Shown here in pieces: positions 20,834 through 28,326 of a stretch of 64,000 nucleotides of DNA. How positions within the stretch are numbered: the stretch's first letter is position 1; the number at the start of each line of letters is the position of its first letter. The translations under genes were made by a program, and so were the position numbers. The notes under the pieces are model-generated. The model had not been told where the DNA came from. It searched no databases and saw only the letters and a list, made by a program, of their open reading frames with translations. Origin of the DNA: a virus. The stretch covers positions 1-64,000 of the IMG/VR virus record IMGVR_UViG_3300040811_001208; one strand, given 5' to 3'.

Positions 20834-20858
20834 AGAAAAAGGACACCAGTAGGTGTCC
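20834..20858 (-). terminator. rho-independent terminator
   Basis: GGACACC-TACT-GGTGTCC followed by TTTTTC on the minus strand, after the stop of 20881-21282. Confidence 0.8.
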
Positions 20859-20880
20859 TCATGTGCCAGTTGTTAGGGTG

Positions 20881-21282
20881 TCACTTCTGGATATCAAAAG
20901 TAGGAACTGGTGCTCCGCCGTTACTTGGAATCATATATACCGTGCGGTTAGAATCTTTCTCGCCCTCAGTAATCCACAAGTACTGAAGATAAGCAGGATT
21001 ATCCTTGAGACTTTCGCCAATAATAGAGTTTGCTTTTGCAACACCCTGGGCGCGAATAATTTCTGCTTCGGCAAGTTGTTGAGCCGAATCTTTCTTTGCT
21101 TGTGCCTCAAGCACTGCTACTTGACGAGTATATTCTGCCTCCAATAGTTGTCCTTTCCCATTTAATGTTTTCGTATAAACTCCATATTGGGGAAGACCAA
21201 AAGCAAGGCCAGCAACCACAATCACACCAGCAAAAACAATAATGGCAACGCCAGAGTCAATAAATCCGTTTTGTTTGTTCAT
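20881..21282 (-). CDS. SPFH/prohibitin-like membrane protein (133 aa)
   Basis: A hydrophobic helix (about 10-30, SGVAIIVFAGVIVVAGLAFG), then an Ala/Glu/Gln-rich helix (EYTRQVAVLEAQAKKDSAQQ, LAEAEIIRAQGVAKANSIIG) and LWITEGEK...VYMIPSN. The latter parts match the C-terminal half of band-7/prohibitin proteins; the SPFH beta domain is absent, so this is a shortened form. Probably sits in the inner membrane. Role in infection unknown. Confidence 0.6.
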   Translation of the reverse strand: MNKQNGFIDSGVAIIVFAGVIVVAGLAFGLPQYGVYTKTLNGKGQLLEAEYTRQVAVLEAQAKKDSAQQLAEAEIIRAQGVAKANSIIGESLKDNPAYLQYLWITEGEKDSNRTVYMIPSNGGAPVPTFDIQK

Positions 21283-21401
21283 TTGTCATTCTCCAAGGTA
21301 GATTTCAATAGTTCATCAACAGTGCGTCGAGCACGATAGTTTAGGATAATGTCCATCACGCAGTATCCAAAGGCAAATCCTGCCATAATAGTAGTAATCA
21401 T
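21279..21401 (-). CDS. very small membrane protein (40 aa)
   Basis: MITTIMAGFAFGYCVMDIIL then NYRARRTVDELLKSTLENDK. One membrane helix and a charged tail; ATGA overlaps with the genes on both sides argue that it is real. Confidence 0.55.
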   Translation of the reverse strand: MITTIMAGFAFGYCVMDIILNYRARRTVDELLKSTLENDK

Positions 21402-21667
21402 TTTAAACTCTCAACTTGATTAAGAATAGTTTCGACATCTTCTCTGGTAAGATACCCAAGAACATCATCAGTAATGGGAGTATCATAGCAGATTTCCCAT
21501 TCTTCTTCTGTTCCTTTGAGAACAGCAATCTCATAAAGACCATCAGAGCCACCATAAGAATATGGAGTCATAATGACACTTGTACCATAGCCGTTTTCAA
21601 AAAAGTTAACTGCCTGGACACCATCCCAATCAGGATGTGGCTCAAACTCAAGATCAGAAAATTTCAT
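21398..21667 (-). CDS. unknown protein (89 aa)
   Basis: Start at 21667 (MKFSDLEFEPHPDWDGVQAV) overlapping the upstream stop by 14 bases. Beta-rich (NGYGTSVIMTPYSYGGSDGL, YEIAVLKGTEEEWEICYDTP) with a C-terminal helix; looks like a small conserved phage protein. Function unknown. Confidence 0.6.
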   Translation of the reverse strand: MKFSDLEFEPHPDWDGVQAVNFFENGYGTSVIMTPYSYGGSDGLYEIAVLKGTEEEWEICYDTPITDDVLGYLTREDVETILNQVESLK

Positions 21668-21884
21668 TTTTGTCCCAACGGTCTTGCCAGAGTTCAACAA
21701 AGCGTGCCCTCAGATTTTCAATCGTATCATACCGCTGAATGATCGGATTGTCAAGTGGTAGGTCATTAAATCCAGAATCATAAGGAGAAACTAGGTGATA
21801 GCACTCCAGTGCATGAACCAGAAGTTCGATCATAACCTCATGTTCTACCTCAGTCAACTGAACAGTAATGTCGTTTGTGTCCAT
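21654..21884 (-). CDS. small acidic helical protein (76 aa)
   Basis: MDTNDITVQLTEVEHEVMIE then LLVHALECYHLVSPYDSGFN and LRARFVELWQDRWDKNEIF. First gene after the promoter at 21911. No family recognised. Confidence 0.6.
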   Translation of the reverse strand: MDTNDITVQLTEVEHEVMIELLVHALECYHLVSPYDSGFNDLPLDNPIIQRYDTIENLRARFVELWQDRWDKNEIF

Positions 21885-21910
21885 TCCAAAGATTGGTTGT
21901 GTACCAGATC

Positions 21911-21916
21911 ATTATA
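21911..21916 (-). promoter_or_regulatory. -10 promoter TATAAT
   Basis: CTTATAATGATC on the minus strand, about 27 bases before the ATG at 21884; leader contains ACACAACCAATC, close to the leaders of other operon heads. Confidence 0.5.
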
Positions 21917-21965
21917 AGAGACTCAGATCAGAACCAAGGTCTGGAGTGGACAGTTTTAGAATTGG

Positions 21966-22133
21966 TCAGGAGTAGTCTCCAATCTGATTTTTTGTTTTCA
22001 TTTCTTTAATTTCTTTTGCTTTGTCCAGAAGACGATCAAGATTTGCAATTAAAAGATCCAAACGATCTTCTGTCTTTCCCATCAATGCCTCGTCAATTCT
22101 TTCAAATGCAGCTTTAGTTTGTGTGGTGATCAT
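21966..22133 (-). CDS. small helical protein (55 aa)
   Basis: MITTQTKAAFERIDEALMGK then LDLLIANLDRLLDKAKEIKE. A charged, probably coiled-coil protein. Its ATG overlaps the stop of the deformylase gene, so it is co-translated with it. Confidence 0.6.
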   Translation of the reverse strand: MITTQTKAAFERIDEALMGKTEDRLDLLIANLDRLLDKAKEIKEMKTKNQIGDYS

Positions 22134-22552
22134 GCAATGAGTTCTCCATACAAGTGCAAGATCTCATGTTGAATGATTCGTGCAGTGAGTCCACTATACT
22201 TCTCAAAATGTGGCTTACCATCTAAGTCACGATACTTAACACTAAGGCTTTCTGGACGAGAGATCATTTTAAAAATATCAGGACAAGATAGACACCCTTC
22301 TTCCATCTCTACTTGTTCTTCTGATACTTTTGTGATAACAGGATTAATCATAACAATTGGTTCTCCATGATGATCAACAACGATAATGTGCTTGAGAACT
22401 CCAATCTGAACCGCAGACAATCCGACTCCATTGGCTGCCCTCATAGTTTCAATCATATCTAGTGCAAGAGAACGAATAGAATCATCGACATTTGCTACTC
22501 GTTTCGACTTCCTGCGAAGTAATTTATTTTCTGATGTGAGGATTTGTAACAT
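22130..22552 (-). CDS. def: peptide deformylase
   Basis: 140 residues with all three family motifs: GVGLSAVQ (42-49, motif 1 GxGLAAxQ with A to S), EGCLS (85-89) and QHEILH (128-133, HExxH metal site). It ends only seven residues after the metal site and so lacks the C-terminal helix of cellular enzymes, as phage deformylases do. Removes formyl groups from new proteins; in cyanophages it is thought to help mature photosystem proteins such as D1. A late-promoter-like ATAAATAG lies 21 bases upstream. Confidence 0.93.
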   Translation of the reverse strand: MLQILTSENKLLRRKSKRVANVDDSIRSLALDMIETMRAANGVGLSAVQIGVLKHIIVVDHHGEPIVMINPVITKVSEEQVEMEEGCLSCPDIFKMISRPESLSVKYRDLDGKPHFEKYSGLTARIIQHEILHLYGELIA

Positions 22553-22572
22553 GGCTTTTCTCCACCAATCTA

Positions 22573-22580
22573 CTATTTAT
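22573..22580 (-). promoter_or_regulatory. late promoter-like ATAAATAG
   Basis: Minus-strand ATAAATAG, 21 bases before the deformylase ATG, at the 3' end of the helicase gene. Confidence 0.45.
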
Positions 22581-23806
22581 TTCTTGATCTCTGCCACAGC
22601 CAACTTACCCTGCTCAAATACAGAATCAACAATAGTCTGAACATTGCGCGATGCAACATCAGTATTCTTATTGTAAACAGGACAGATCACAAGACCTTCT
22701 GGTTTCAGATAAGTCGAAAGATCACCAGGAATTACTGTTCCGTTTCTCATGCCAGCAGCATCATCAGGATGGAGACGCAGTGTACGACCGATATTCTGTA
22801 GCATCGAAACTGTATCCATCGAGCGCATAAAACACACAGAATCGAGACAAGAAATTGATATCCCTTCTCCCAATATGCTGTAGTTCATAACAACAAACTT
22901 CTTAGAATCATTCTTTCCCCATGTATTCAAAATCTGAAAGAACTTCTCGCGAGTCACTGGTTTCCCATCACAATAAGCACCATACTGAGATGTAATATGC
23001 AGCAAAGAATATCCACGATCCTTAAGTTCTTCCTGGAAACTGGATTCAGAAAGAAGAGCCATCATATTCTTGGTTGATTTCACGGCAACAAGCATCTTGT
23101 TGACTTGCTCTTCGTCAATAATTTCCAGAAGATGCTTACAGTCTCGTTCTGCAACATTATCAGTAACTGCTTCCAGATACTTTGTGATAACTCTTGGTTT
23201 TGTGATATAACCACCTTTGATCAGTTCTGGTGCAGGAACATTAGAAATGATCTTCCCATAAACATCAACATCATTCATTCCTGGTTTTGAAGCAACAGCA
23301 CTGGTTTTAGGAGTTGCAGTAAAGAAGAAACAACGATCAGACCTTTCTGATGCAGTTTTGACATGCTCATGAAAAGATCTTTTTACTGAATTATGTGCTT
23401 CATCTAGTATGTAAGTATTGACATGAATACCTGATTCTTGGATACGACGAAGTGAATTATAAGTACAGAAAATTAGTTTATGATGGTTCTTATGAATCTC
23501 CGTCCAGTCTTGAATGTTCTTGACTTTTGTGGTATGATAGTGGGACACTTTTCCAGAGTGTACATGAAGTACACGAGCGTTCTTGATGTGCTCTAGATAC
23601 TCAGAACTGAGTTGACAAGCAAGAAGAATTCTTGGTGCAACAACACAAACTGTTTGTGGTTGTGTCTTTTCAAACTCTCTTATGGTATCGGCAATACCCA
23701 CCATCGTCTTTCCACCACCAGTAGGGTAGGTAACGATACCAACATTGTTGTGCTGGAGATCGAAAACAGTTTTGGCTTGATGAGGACGAAGTTCCATGAG
23801 AATCAT
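22577..23806 (-). CDS. SF2 DEAH-type helicase (UvsW/type III restriction-like)
   Basis: 409 residues. Q-motif-like MELRPHQAKT, Walker A PTGGGKT (28-34), DEAH (135-138), TATPK (163-167) and motif VI QNIGRTLR (337-344) give a complete two-lobed SF2 helicase. It is close in size and motif form to phage helicases related to T4 UvsW, which unwinds branched DNA and R-loops. The start may be at 23797 (three codons in), as both ATGs lack a good ribosome site. Alone after a strong terminator; preceded by a TATGAT box. Confidence 0.85.
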   Translation of the reverse strand: MILMELRPHQAKTVFDLQHNNVGIVTYPTGGGKTMVGIADTIREFEKTQPQTVCVVAPRILLACQLSSEYLEHIKNARVLHVHSGKVSHYHTTKVKNIQDWTEIHKNHHKLIFCTYNSLRRIQESGIHVNTYILDEAHNSVKRSFHEHVKTASERSDRCFFFTATPKTSAVASKPGMNDVDVYGKIISNVPAPELIKGGYITKPRVITKYLEAVTDNVAERDCKHLLEIIDEEQVNKMLVAVKSTKNMMALLSESSFQEELKDRGYSLLHITSQYGAYCDGKPVTREKFFQILNTWGKNDSKKFVVMNYSILGEGISISCLDSVCFMRSMDTVSMLQNIGRTLRLHPDDAAGMRNGTVIPGDLSTYLKPEGLVICPVYNKNTDVASRNVQTIVDSVFEQGKLAVAEIKK

Positions 23807-23819
23807 TGATTATGAAATA

Positions 23820-23825
23820 ATCATA
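23820..23825 (-). promoter_or_regulatory. -10 promoter TATGAT
   Basis: CTGTATGATTATT on the minus strand, 13 bases before the helicase ATG. Confidence 0.4.
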
Positions 23826-23827
23826 CA

Positions 23828-23858
23828 GCAAAACAAGACCCTTGTCTAGGGGTCTTGT
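23828..23858 (-). terminator. rho-independent terminator
   Basis: Nine-bp stem ACAAGACCC / GGGTCTTGT with an 8-base loop, then TTTTG on the minus strand. Confidence 0.7.
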
Positions 23859-24059
23859 GACAGTTATTGAAGTGTATACTAGATCTTTATAATTCTTAAG
23901 GTAGTTAATAACCTTAACTGGTTCCCTTCGGGAACTTTCCTTCGGAAACTATCTAGATTTATTTTCTTTCTTTAGGTCTTTATCTTTATTAGTAATTATT
24001 AATTACTAGAGTGATCTTCATCGGTGACAAAGCTAGTCTACAGACATCAGAGACCCTTG
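23859..24059. other. non-coding stretch with four small inverted repeats
   Basis: No credible gene. Inverted repeats: TTAAGGT/ACCTTAA (23896-23917), GTTCCC-TTC-GGGAAC (23921-23935), TTTCC-TTC-GGAAA (23936-23948) and AGTAATTATTAATTACT (23991-24007). The second and third share the TTCCnTTCGG core and stand side by side. The rest is AT-rich with T/C-rich tracts. It could be a structured RNA leader, a regulatory site or a replication start; nothing decides this. Confidence 0.5.
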
Positions 24060-24494
24060 TCAACCCCCATCTAGAAATGTTATGAATTCCTGATAAAGAA
24101 TTGATTCCTGTTCTTCTGCCTCGATCTCATGAGGTTGGTTGACATAATCAAGACCATCGATTATAATTCCATTCCAGTACCTCTTCGAGTGCCTGATCTT
24201 TAGCTTCCCTTGACAAAACTGATAAACATGGTATAATTCATGAAGCAGTGTCCCAATGTAGTCGTCAATCTCCAGTGTCTTCTCTAGTTCAATCAAAAAA
24301 CTTCTAGGATTTTCTCCACATTCCTCATAAGGAGAAATGTCACAATAACCATAAACACCATCTTCCGTTAGATCCTTATGATCGATAATAATTTCTAGGT
24401 CGTAATCCAGAAAATACTTCTCAGAAAACCAGTTCACAATTGTCTCACAAAGATTTTCACGCCTTTTCCCGTTTTCAATTTCAAGTTCCAGCAT
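24060..24494 (-). CDS. putative zinc metallopeptidase-like protein (SprT-like)
   Basis: 144 residues. HELYH (85-89) inside IGTLLHELYHVYQF is a zincin active-site helix, followed about 30 residues later by Glu-rich HEIEAEEQES that could give a third ligand. Sequence before it is beta-rich and acidic. Resembles SprT-like small phage proteins. Start ATG at 24494; an overlapping frame from 24688 was rejected. Peptidase activity is inferred from the motif alone. Confidence 0.6.
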   Translation of the reverse strand: MLELEIENGKRRENLCETIVNWFSEKYFLDYDLEIIIDHKDLTEDGVYGYCDISPYEECGENPRSFLIELEKTLEIDDYIGTLLHELYHVYQFCQGKLKIRHSKRYWNGIIIDGLDYVNQPHEIEAEEQESILYQEFITFLDGG

Positions 24495-24684
24495 GAGAAA
24501 AAATGATGTACGACAGCCGAGTAAACCAGTGCATAAACCAAATGAATGATCCGATGAATAAGATTCTGTCTAGTGTACTGAACTCCATTCTGATGTGGTT
24601 TGGTCTTGTGTATTATGATCTTAGGCTCCCAGGCTCGGATCAAGGTCTTATGATGGACAGTTTTGGTTTTGTCACAGATGACCA
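24495..24684 (-). other. gap with only a doubtful short membrane ORF
   Basis: A 35-codon minus-strand frame (24603 to about 24496; MEFSTLDRILFIGSFIWFMH, ending SHAGT) could encode a small membrane protein, but it has no ribosome site. A longer frame (24434-24688) would overlap the zincin gene by 60 bases and has unusual composition. I see no solid feature here. Confidence 0.25.
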
Positions 24685-25020
24685 TCAAAATAATTTAATC
24701 ACCATCATCAACTCCAACACACAGTATATAATCCATCCTTTCCACTTAGGTATATTATCTAATGTGATTGCATTATTGTAAAAAACAACATTTGCCAAAT
24801 GATAATCATATTCTCCATAATCAGCTTCTAGCCAATCATAATCGTGTATAATAGCAGAATACTTTATGTCATAAGGAGAAACAAACCACCAAAAAAAGGA
24901 AGGCACCGAACCCAAATCAGATTGAAATCCTCTGGGCAAGAACCTTCCATCAGGTAATTTATAATTTTCAGTTAGCTTTACTCTTTGTGGTTTTACATAC
25001 ACAAAGCTTGGTAGGTTCAT
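24685..25020 (-). CDS. DUF1353-like phage protein
   Basis: 111 residues. The pattern LPDGRFLPRGFQSDLGSVPS then IHDYDW with a following YHLAN helix matches the small phage DUF1353 family (FxTDlaSvP... HD.ly). A C-terminal hydrophobic helix (WKGWIIYCVLELMMVI) may be membrane-associated. DUF1353 genes usually sit with tail or lysis genes. Exact role unknown. Overlaps the upstream gene by 4 bases. Confidence 0.65.
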   Translation of the reverse strand: MNLPSFVYVKPQRVKLTENYKLPDGRFLPRGFQSDLGSVPSFFWWFVSPYDIKYSAIIHDYDWLEADYGEYDYHLANVVFYNNAITLDNIPKWKGWIIYCVLELMMVIKLF

Positions 25021-25955
25021 CCTTCCAGAACATCTATAAATTCTTGTGGTAAATCACATGATTTAGCAACACTGATTATAGACTGCAATACAGTAACATC
25101 AACCAAAGACATTTTTACTAGTTCTCCCCAGATGATTTTGAAAGTTCCATATTTCCCATTCTTGACTTCAAAGAATGCCGCAGGGAATGCAGAAGCAATC
25201 AATGGATTTATGGTATTTGCATGAGTAATAAAATCTTTCATTTCTTTTGATTGCAATACCAAACTTTCAAATGTTTCCCAATCTGGATTTTGTACTGTAA
25301 TTGCACTACCATCGAGTATATGTGATAAGGTTTCCTTTATGATACCAATAAACTCTTCAGGTAAATTGCAAGATTGTGCAACTCCAATAATAGATTCGAT
25401 TATATTAACATCTACTGGAGAAATTTTAATGAGTTCATTCCAGACAGTATTGAAACTGTTGTATTTCCCGCCCTTTGTCTCAAAAAATGCCGCAGGGAAT
25501 GTTGAAGCAACCAAAGGATTTTTTGTAGAGGCAACAGAAATAAAATCTTTTATCTCCTTTGATTGAAGAATAATTGCTTCAAATGTATCCCAATCTGGTA
25601 GTTTTGCAATATCTTCTGGAAGTAGCTCACCAGAATCATAAGGTGCCTCATCAATATGATTCTCTAGGATGACATAAGTTCTTTTTGCCCTATACCAAAT
25701 GGCCTTATGAGTTTCTGGGTCGTAGTCGTTTTTAATAATGACCGGATTTCCATCGACATCTAGTACTGGTTCTCCATTTTCATCAAACTCTTGAGTATGT
25801 GGTTGAGGAACATTAATTGGGCCTACCCAACCAAGTTGAAGAAGTTGTTTATCAGTTAAAAGTTTCAGGTCAGTTCTTACTGTACCGTCATCAAATCTCC
25901 AACGGTCAGGAAGTTCTTGTGGATGACCACCTCTTGGGGTACTATATAATTTCAT
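25017..25955 (-). CDS. tail-fibre-assembly-like protein with internal duplication
   Basis: 312 residues. N-terminal domain (1-115) starts MKLYSTPRGGHPQELPDRWR and has TDLKLLTDKQLLQLGWVGP, as in small fibre-associated phage proteins; the gene at 34767 is a paralogue (YSPPNGTFPQEVP). The C-terminal unit, about 90 residues, is present twice (about 129-215 and 228-312): PDW(D/E)TFE, then QSKE(I/M)KDFI, FPAAFFE and GKY. The 34767 paralogue has one unit. It follows the C-lectin-like gene at 26367 and the DUF6165-like gene, so it probably serves fibre or adhesin assembly. Confidence 0.6.
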   Translation of the reverse strand: MKLYSTPRGGHPQELPDRWRFDDGTVRTDLKLLTDKQLLQLGWVGPINVPQPHTQEFDENGEPVLDVDGNPVIIKNDYDPETHKAIWYRAKRTYVILENHIDEAPYDSGELLPEDIAKLPDWDTFEAIILQSKEIKDFISVASTKNPLVASTFPAAFFETKGGKYNSFNTVWNELIKISPVDVNIIESIIGVAQSCNLPEEFIGIIKETLSHILDGSAITVQNPDWETFESLVLQSKEMKDFITHANTINPLIASAFPAAFFEVKNGKYGTFKIIWGELVKMSLVDVTVLQSIISVAKSCDLPQEFIDVLEG

Positions 25956-25972
25956 TTTTATGCTCTTTTTGA

Positions 25973-25980
25973 CTATTTAT
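25973..25980 (-). promoter_or_regulatory. late promoter-like ATAAATAG
   Basis: Minus-strand ATAAATAG, 18 bases before the ATG at 25955. Confidence 0.5.
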
Positions 25981-26332
25981 GTAATTTCACTTCACTATAA
26001 GTGGAGTTTGTTTTTTCATTGATTTGTTTTTTGATTCTTGCTCTTTTATCATTTGTAATATAAACCGCTCTTGCAAGTTCAATAAATGTTGATGAGAAAT
26101 CTTGTTGTTTTTCGAGTTCTCTTAGTTCATCTTCAATCACCCATAATTTTTGATTGACTTCTTTGAGTGATTGAAGGTCTTGTTCATTGTAAACCTTATG
26201 TTCTTTTGCGATGTTTGTGAGGTCGGTGAGTTCTTTGGTGATATAAGGATTATTAGAGTATTGTGATTTGATTTGGAGTATGGTGATTTTATCGAGTAGT
26301 TCACCGACTGATATTGGAGTTGTGATTATCAT
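25973..26332 (-). CDS. DUF6165-like helical protein (119 aa)
   Basis: Start at 26332 (MIITTPISVGELLDKITILQ). The opening 'ittPvSvGElLDKItILeiK' is that of DUF6165 proteins, which often sit near glycosyltransferase genes. The rest is helical with KEVNQKLWVIEDELRELEKQ. It lies directly after a variable C-lectin-like gene; by size and helical content an Avd-like role was considered but the sequence fits DUF6165 better. Confidence 0.6.
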   Translation of the reverse strand: MIITTPISVGELLDKITILQIKSQYSNNPYITKELTDLTNIAKEHKVYNEQDLQSLKEVNQKLWVIEDELRELEKQQDFSSTFIELARAVYITNDKRARIKKQINEKTNSTYSEVKLHK

Positions 26333-26366
26333 TTTGGGACAAAATACAAGTAACAAAGTACAAAGT

Positions 26367-26849
26367 TCAATAGGTTACACACCGGAAGGCACGGACACAG
26401 CGGGTGTTCGTCTTAGTGCTGCCGCCCGCAGTGCCATAATTATAGTCAACGAAGCACGCAATCGTAGCATTAAACTCCGTAGAAGACCAATAAGTGGCGC
26501 CGGAGAAGGAGTCCCAGTTTGCTCTACAACAATATCCTGGGTTTTGGAGTTGTGTTACAGAAGGAACAAACCAGTCACTGGGATTAAACCCAGCAGAAAT
26601 CATTGCAGAACATAAGGTTGGCCAATCACAAACACAACACCTATCATCAACGAGTTCTGTTGTAGTTCCGTTCCAGGTAGCACTCACTTGAGTTGATGCA
26701 GGAGCAACAATCCAGGCAGTTCCTCCTGCCTTACAAATAATTGCACTTTTATCTGGTAGTACAGTTCCTACAGGACAAGATTTTATAAGTGAACTCAATG
26801 AATCTGGTGATGCTACCCACCAATCTGCTGGCCCAATCGTAATTCCCAT
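26367..26849 (-). CDS. C-type-lectin-like variable protein A (candidate DGR target)
   Basis: 160 residues. Like its paralogues at 32042 and 35422: N-terminus IGPxxWW, a core with Cys pairs, SDWFVPS.TQLQ, RANWDSFS, YWSSTEFNAT and the end CVRAFRCVTY. The C-terminal half has the Trp/Gly layout of C-type-lectin or formylglycine-enzyme-like folds used by DGR variable proteins. Between TGG TCT TCT and the final CVRAF block, codons differ from paralogues only at positions 1-2. Most different of the three: it has extra changes before the Trp. Presumably a displayed ligand-binding tip of a tail fibre. Confidence 0.75.
   Translation of the reverse strand: MGITIGPADWWVASPDSLSSLIKSCPVGTVLPDKSAIICKAGGTAWIVAPASTQVSATWNGTTTELVDDRCCVCDWPTLCSAMISAGFNPSDWFVPSVTQLQNPGYCCRANWDSFSGATYWSSTEFNATIACFVDYNYGTAGGSTKTNTRCVRAFRCVTY
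26394..26501 (-). repeat. variable region A (108 bp)
   Basis: Aligned with 32069-32176 and 35449-35556 without gaps. From the TAT-TGG block to the stop-side block the third codon bases are conserved, while positions 1 and 2 take all four bases. In this copy the last variable codons are AAC ... CGC ... GTC. Confidence 0.75.
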
Positions 26850-26873
26850 ATGTCTACTTAAAGTCTTTATAAA

Positions 26874-26881
26874 CTATTTAG
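26874..26881 (-). promoter_or_regulatory. late promoter-like CTAAATAG
   Basis: Minus-strand CTAAATAG, 25 bases before the ATG at 26849. The same motif lies before other virion genes here. Confidence 0.55.
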
Positions 26882-26882
26882 T

Positions 26883-27350
26883 CTAAACAAAGTTCATATT
26901 CACATTCACTCTACACTTATCGTCACTGCAGGTAGTGCTACAATGAAGTCTAGAACCATCAAATAATAACAAACGATTTCTAATGGACTCCACTTCTATC
27001 GTATCTTCTAAAATCGTAAGACCATTATTGGTATTCAAGTAATAAATCGCACCAATGTTTTCATAGTCGTAATCAATATGATTACTATGTTTCTCTACTT
27101 TTTCTGTAGAAGGATATAGATTTGCTTTGATTCTTATAATCTTCGATGGACTTAACCTCTCCAATAAGACATCAAAAATCTCATAAGATTCAAACAAGTG
27201 AGTAAAATAATAAGAAGAAGTAATCTTTAAGTTCTCCTGAAGATTGGACACATTAGGTGTCAGGTTCCAGGAGAACTCACTGTTTAAGATTGAGTTTTTA
27301 ATCTTTAGAAACTCATCTTCTTCCAAAAAGTCATCAAAAATCTCAAACAT
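26883..27350 (-). CDS. 2OG-Fe(II) oxygenase-like protein
   Basis: 155 residues from MFEIFDDFLEEDEF. HSNHIDYDYENIGAIYYLN gives the HxD pair, LLLFDGSRLHCS the distal His, and CRVNVNMNF the 2-oxoglutarate-binding Arg; double-strand beta-helix fold of prolyl-4-hydroxylase type. Substrate could be a protein or sugar. Last gene of the modification cassette before variable gene A. Start chosen at the ATG near the upstream stop. Confidence 0.75.
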   Translation of the reverse strand: MFEIFDDFLEEDEFLKIKNSILNSEFSWNLTPNVSNLQENLKITSSYYFTHLFESYEIFDVLLERLSPSKIIRIKANLYPSTEKVEKHSNHIDYDYENIGAIYYLNTNNGLTILEDTIEVESIRNRLLLFDGSRLHCSTTCSDDKCRVNVNMNFV

Positions 27351-28326
27351 AACGACCAACTTTTGCGGATACCTCTTGTATCTTTTTTACTACGGCAGTT
27401 TCTTCTTTTTTTCCTTCAATACGACTGACGATTTCTTTATAGGCATTTTCCATTTCTTCATCAGTAAACATAATCCTTTCTTCATTGAGTCTTGTGGCAA
27501 GGGAACTATCCATACTACAAATTCTCATTGGAGCAGGATGAAACTCACAATCTCGTTCAATGATATGAAAATCTTCTGGGTATGAAACATTATTCTTATG
27601 AGTGCCAGCAATGAGAACTGATGCCCTCTGTCCTACTGCCTTTGCAAAGTGCTGACCACAAGTATCACAACCGATAAAGTAATCTGCTGTTTTGATGATA
27701 CCAATCCATTCTCTCATATTGGGGTCTGGTTGTGGTTTATATGAAACACCATCGTGGTATTCGTGTGCTCCCATATAAATCACATTATAAGACTTAGAGA
27801 GTTTATTTACTAAACTTTCATAAAACTTCTGTGGGAATGAACGAAATGATGGGTCAAATACTCCCATAGGACACTTATTTGCAGTGCTACCATAAGGTTG
27901 AATCACAATCGTCTTTTGCTTCTTTTGAAGTTCTTTGACTTCGTGGATGATTTGGTGTCCTTTGATTTCTTCGAACTGTGAAAGTTTAAAGTATTCTTTT
28001 GGTAGGTTCTCATAATCTTTAGAACCATTGATTTCCTGGTGAAATGCCTGAATCAGGTTGATTTCGCCACGATAATATTCTGGGAGACGGTAAGGTTCTG
28101 GTGTAATGACTCTATCGGCATCCCAGAAATACTTTTCAAAAGTTCCTTTGGTTTCTGGGTTGAATGTTCTACCTTGTAGTTGTGGAAGTCCCCAGGAAAG
28201 AAAATCCCAACCGTGAATCATTACATAAAACTCTTCATCTTTATGTTTCTCTGCAAAGTATAGAAGTGCAGGAAGTGCAGTCATTGCTCTTCCAATACCA
28301 CCATCAATCGTAATAACTGTTTTCAT
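27343..28326 (-). CDS. GT9-like (heptosyltransferase-type) glycosyltransferase
   Basis: 327 residues. N-terminus MKTVITIDGGIGRAMTALPA resembles the GT-B acceptor lobe of GT9 enzymes (GxGD.l...PAL); the second lobe has IVIQPYGST, VIYMGAHEYHDG and FIGCDTCGQHFAKAVG, the latter matching the GT9 'DTG..H.AAA.G' nucleotide-sugar loop. Likely transfers a sugar to a surface glycan or a virion protein. Overlaps the next glycosyltransferase by 4 bases. Confidence 0.75.
   Translation of the reverse strand: MKTVITIDGGIGRAMTALPALLYFAEKHKDEEFYVMIHGWDFLSWGLPQLQGRTFNPETKGTFEKYFWDADRVITPEPYRLPEYYRGEINLIQAFHQEINGSKDYENLPKEYFKLSQFEEIKGHQIIHEVKELQKKQKTIVIQPYGSTANKCPMGVFDPSFRSFPQKFYESLVNKLSKSYNVIYMGAHEYHDGVSYKPQPDPNMREWIGIIKTADYFIGCDTCGQHFAKAVGQRASVLIAGTHKNNVSYPEDFHIIERDCEFHPAPMRICSMDSSLATRLNEERIMFTDEEMENAYKEIVSRIEGKKEETAVVKKIQEVSAKVGRYV

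Noticed and set aside
24434-24688. 84-codon frame between DUF1353-like and zincin-like genes
   Set aside because: Overlaps the zincin gene by 60 bases, basic His-rich composition, no ribosome site.
25973-26332. Avd accessory protein of a DGR
   Set aside because: Right size and helical, next to a variable gene, but the N-terminus is that of DUF6165; no Avd pattern seen.
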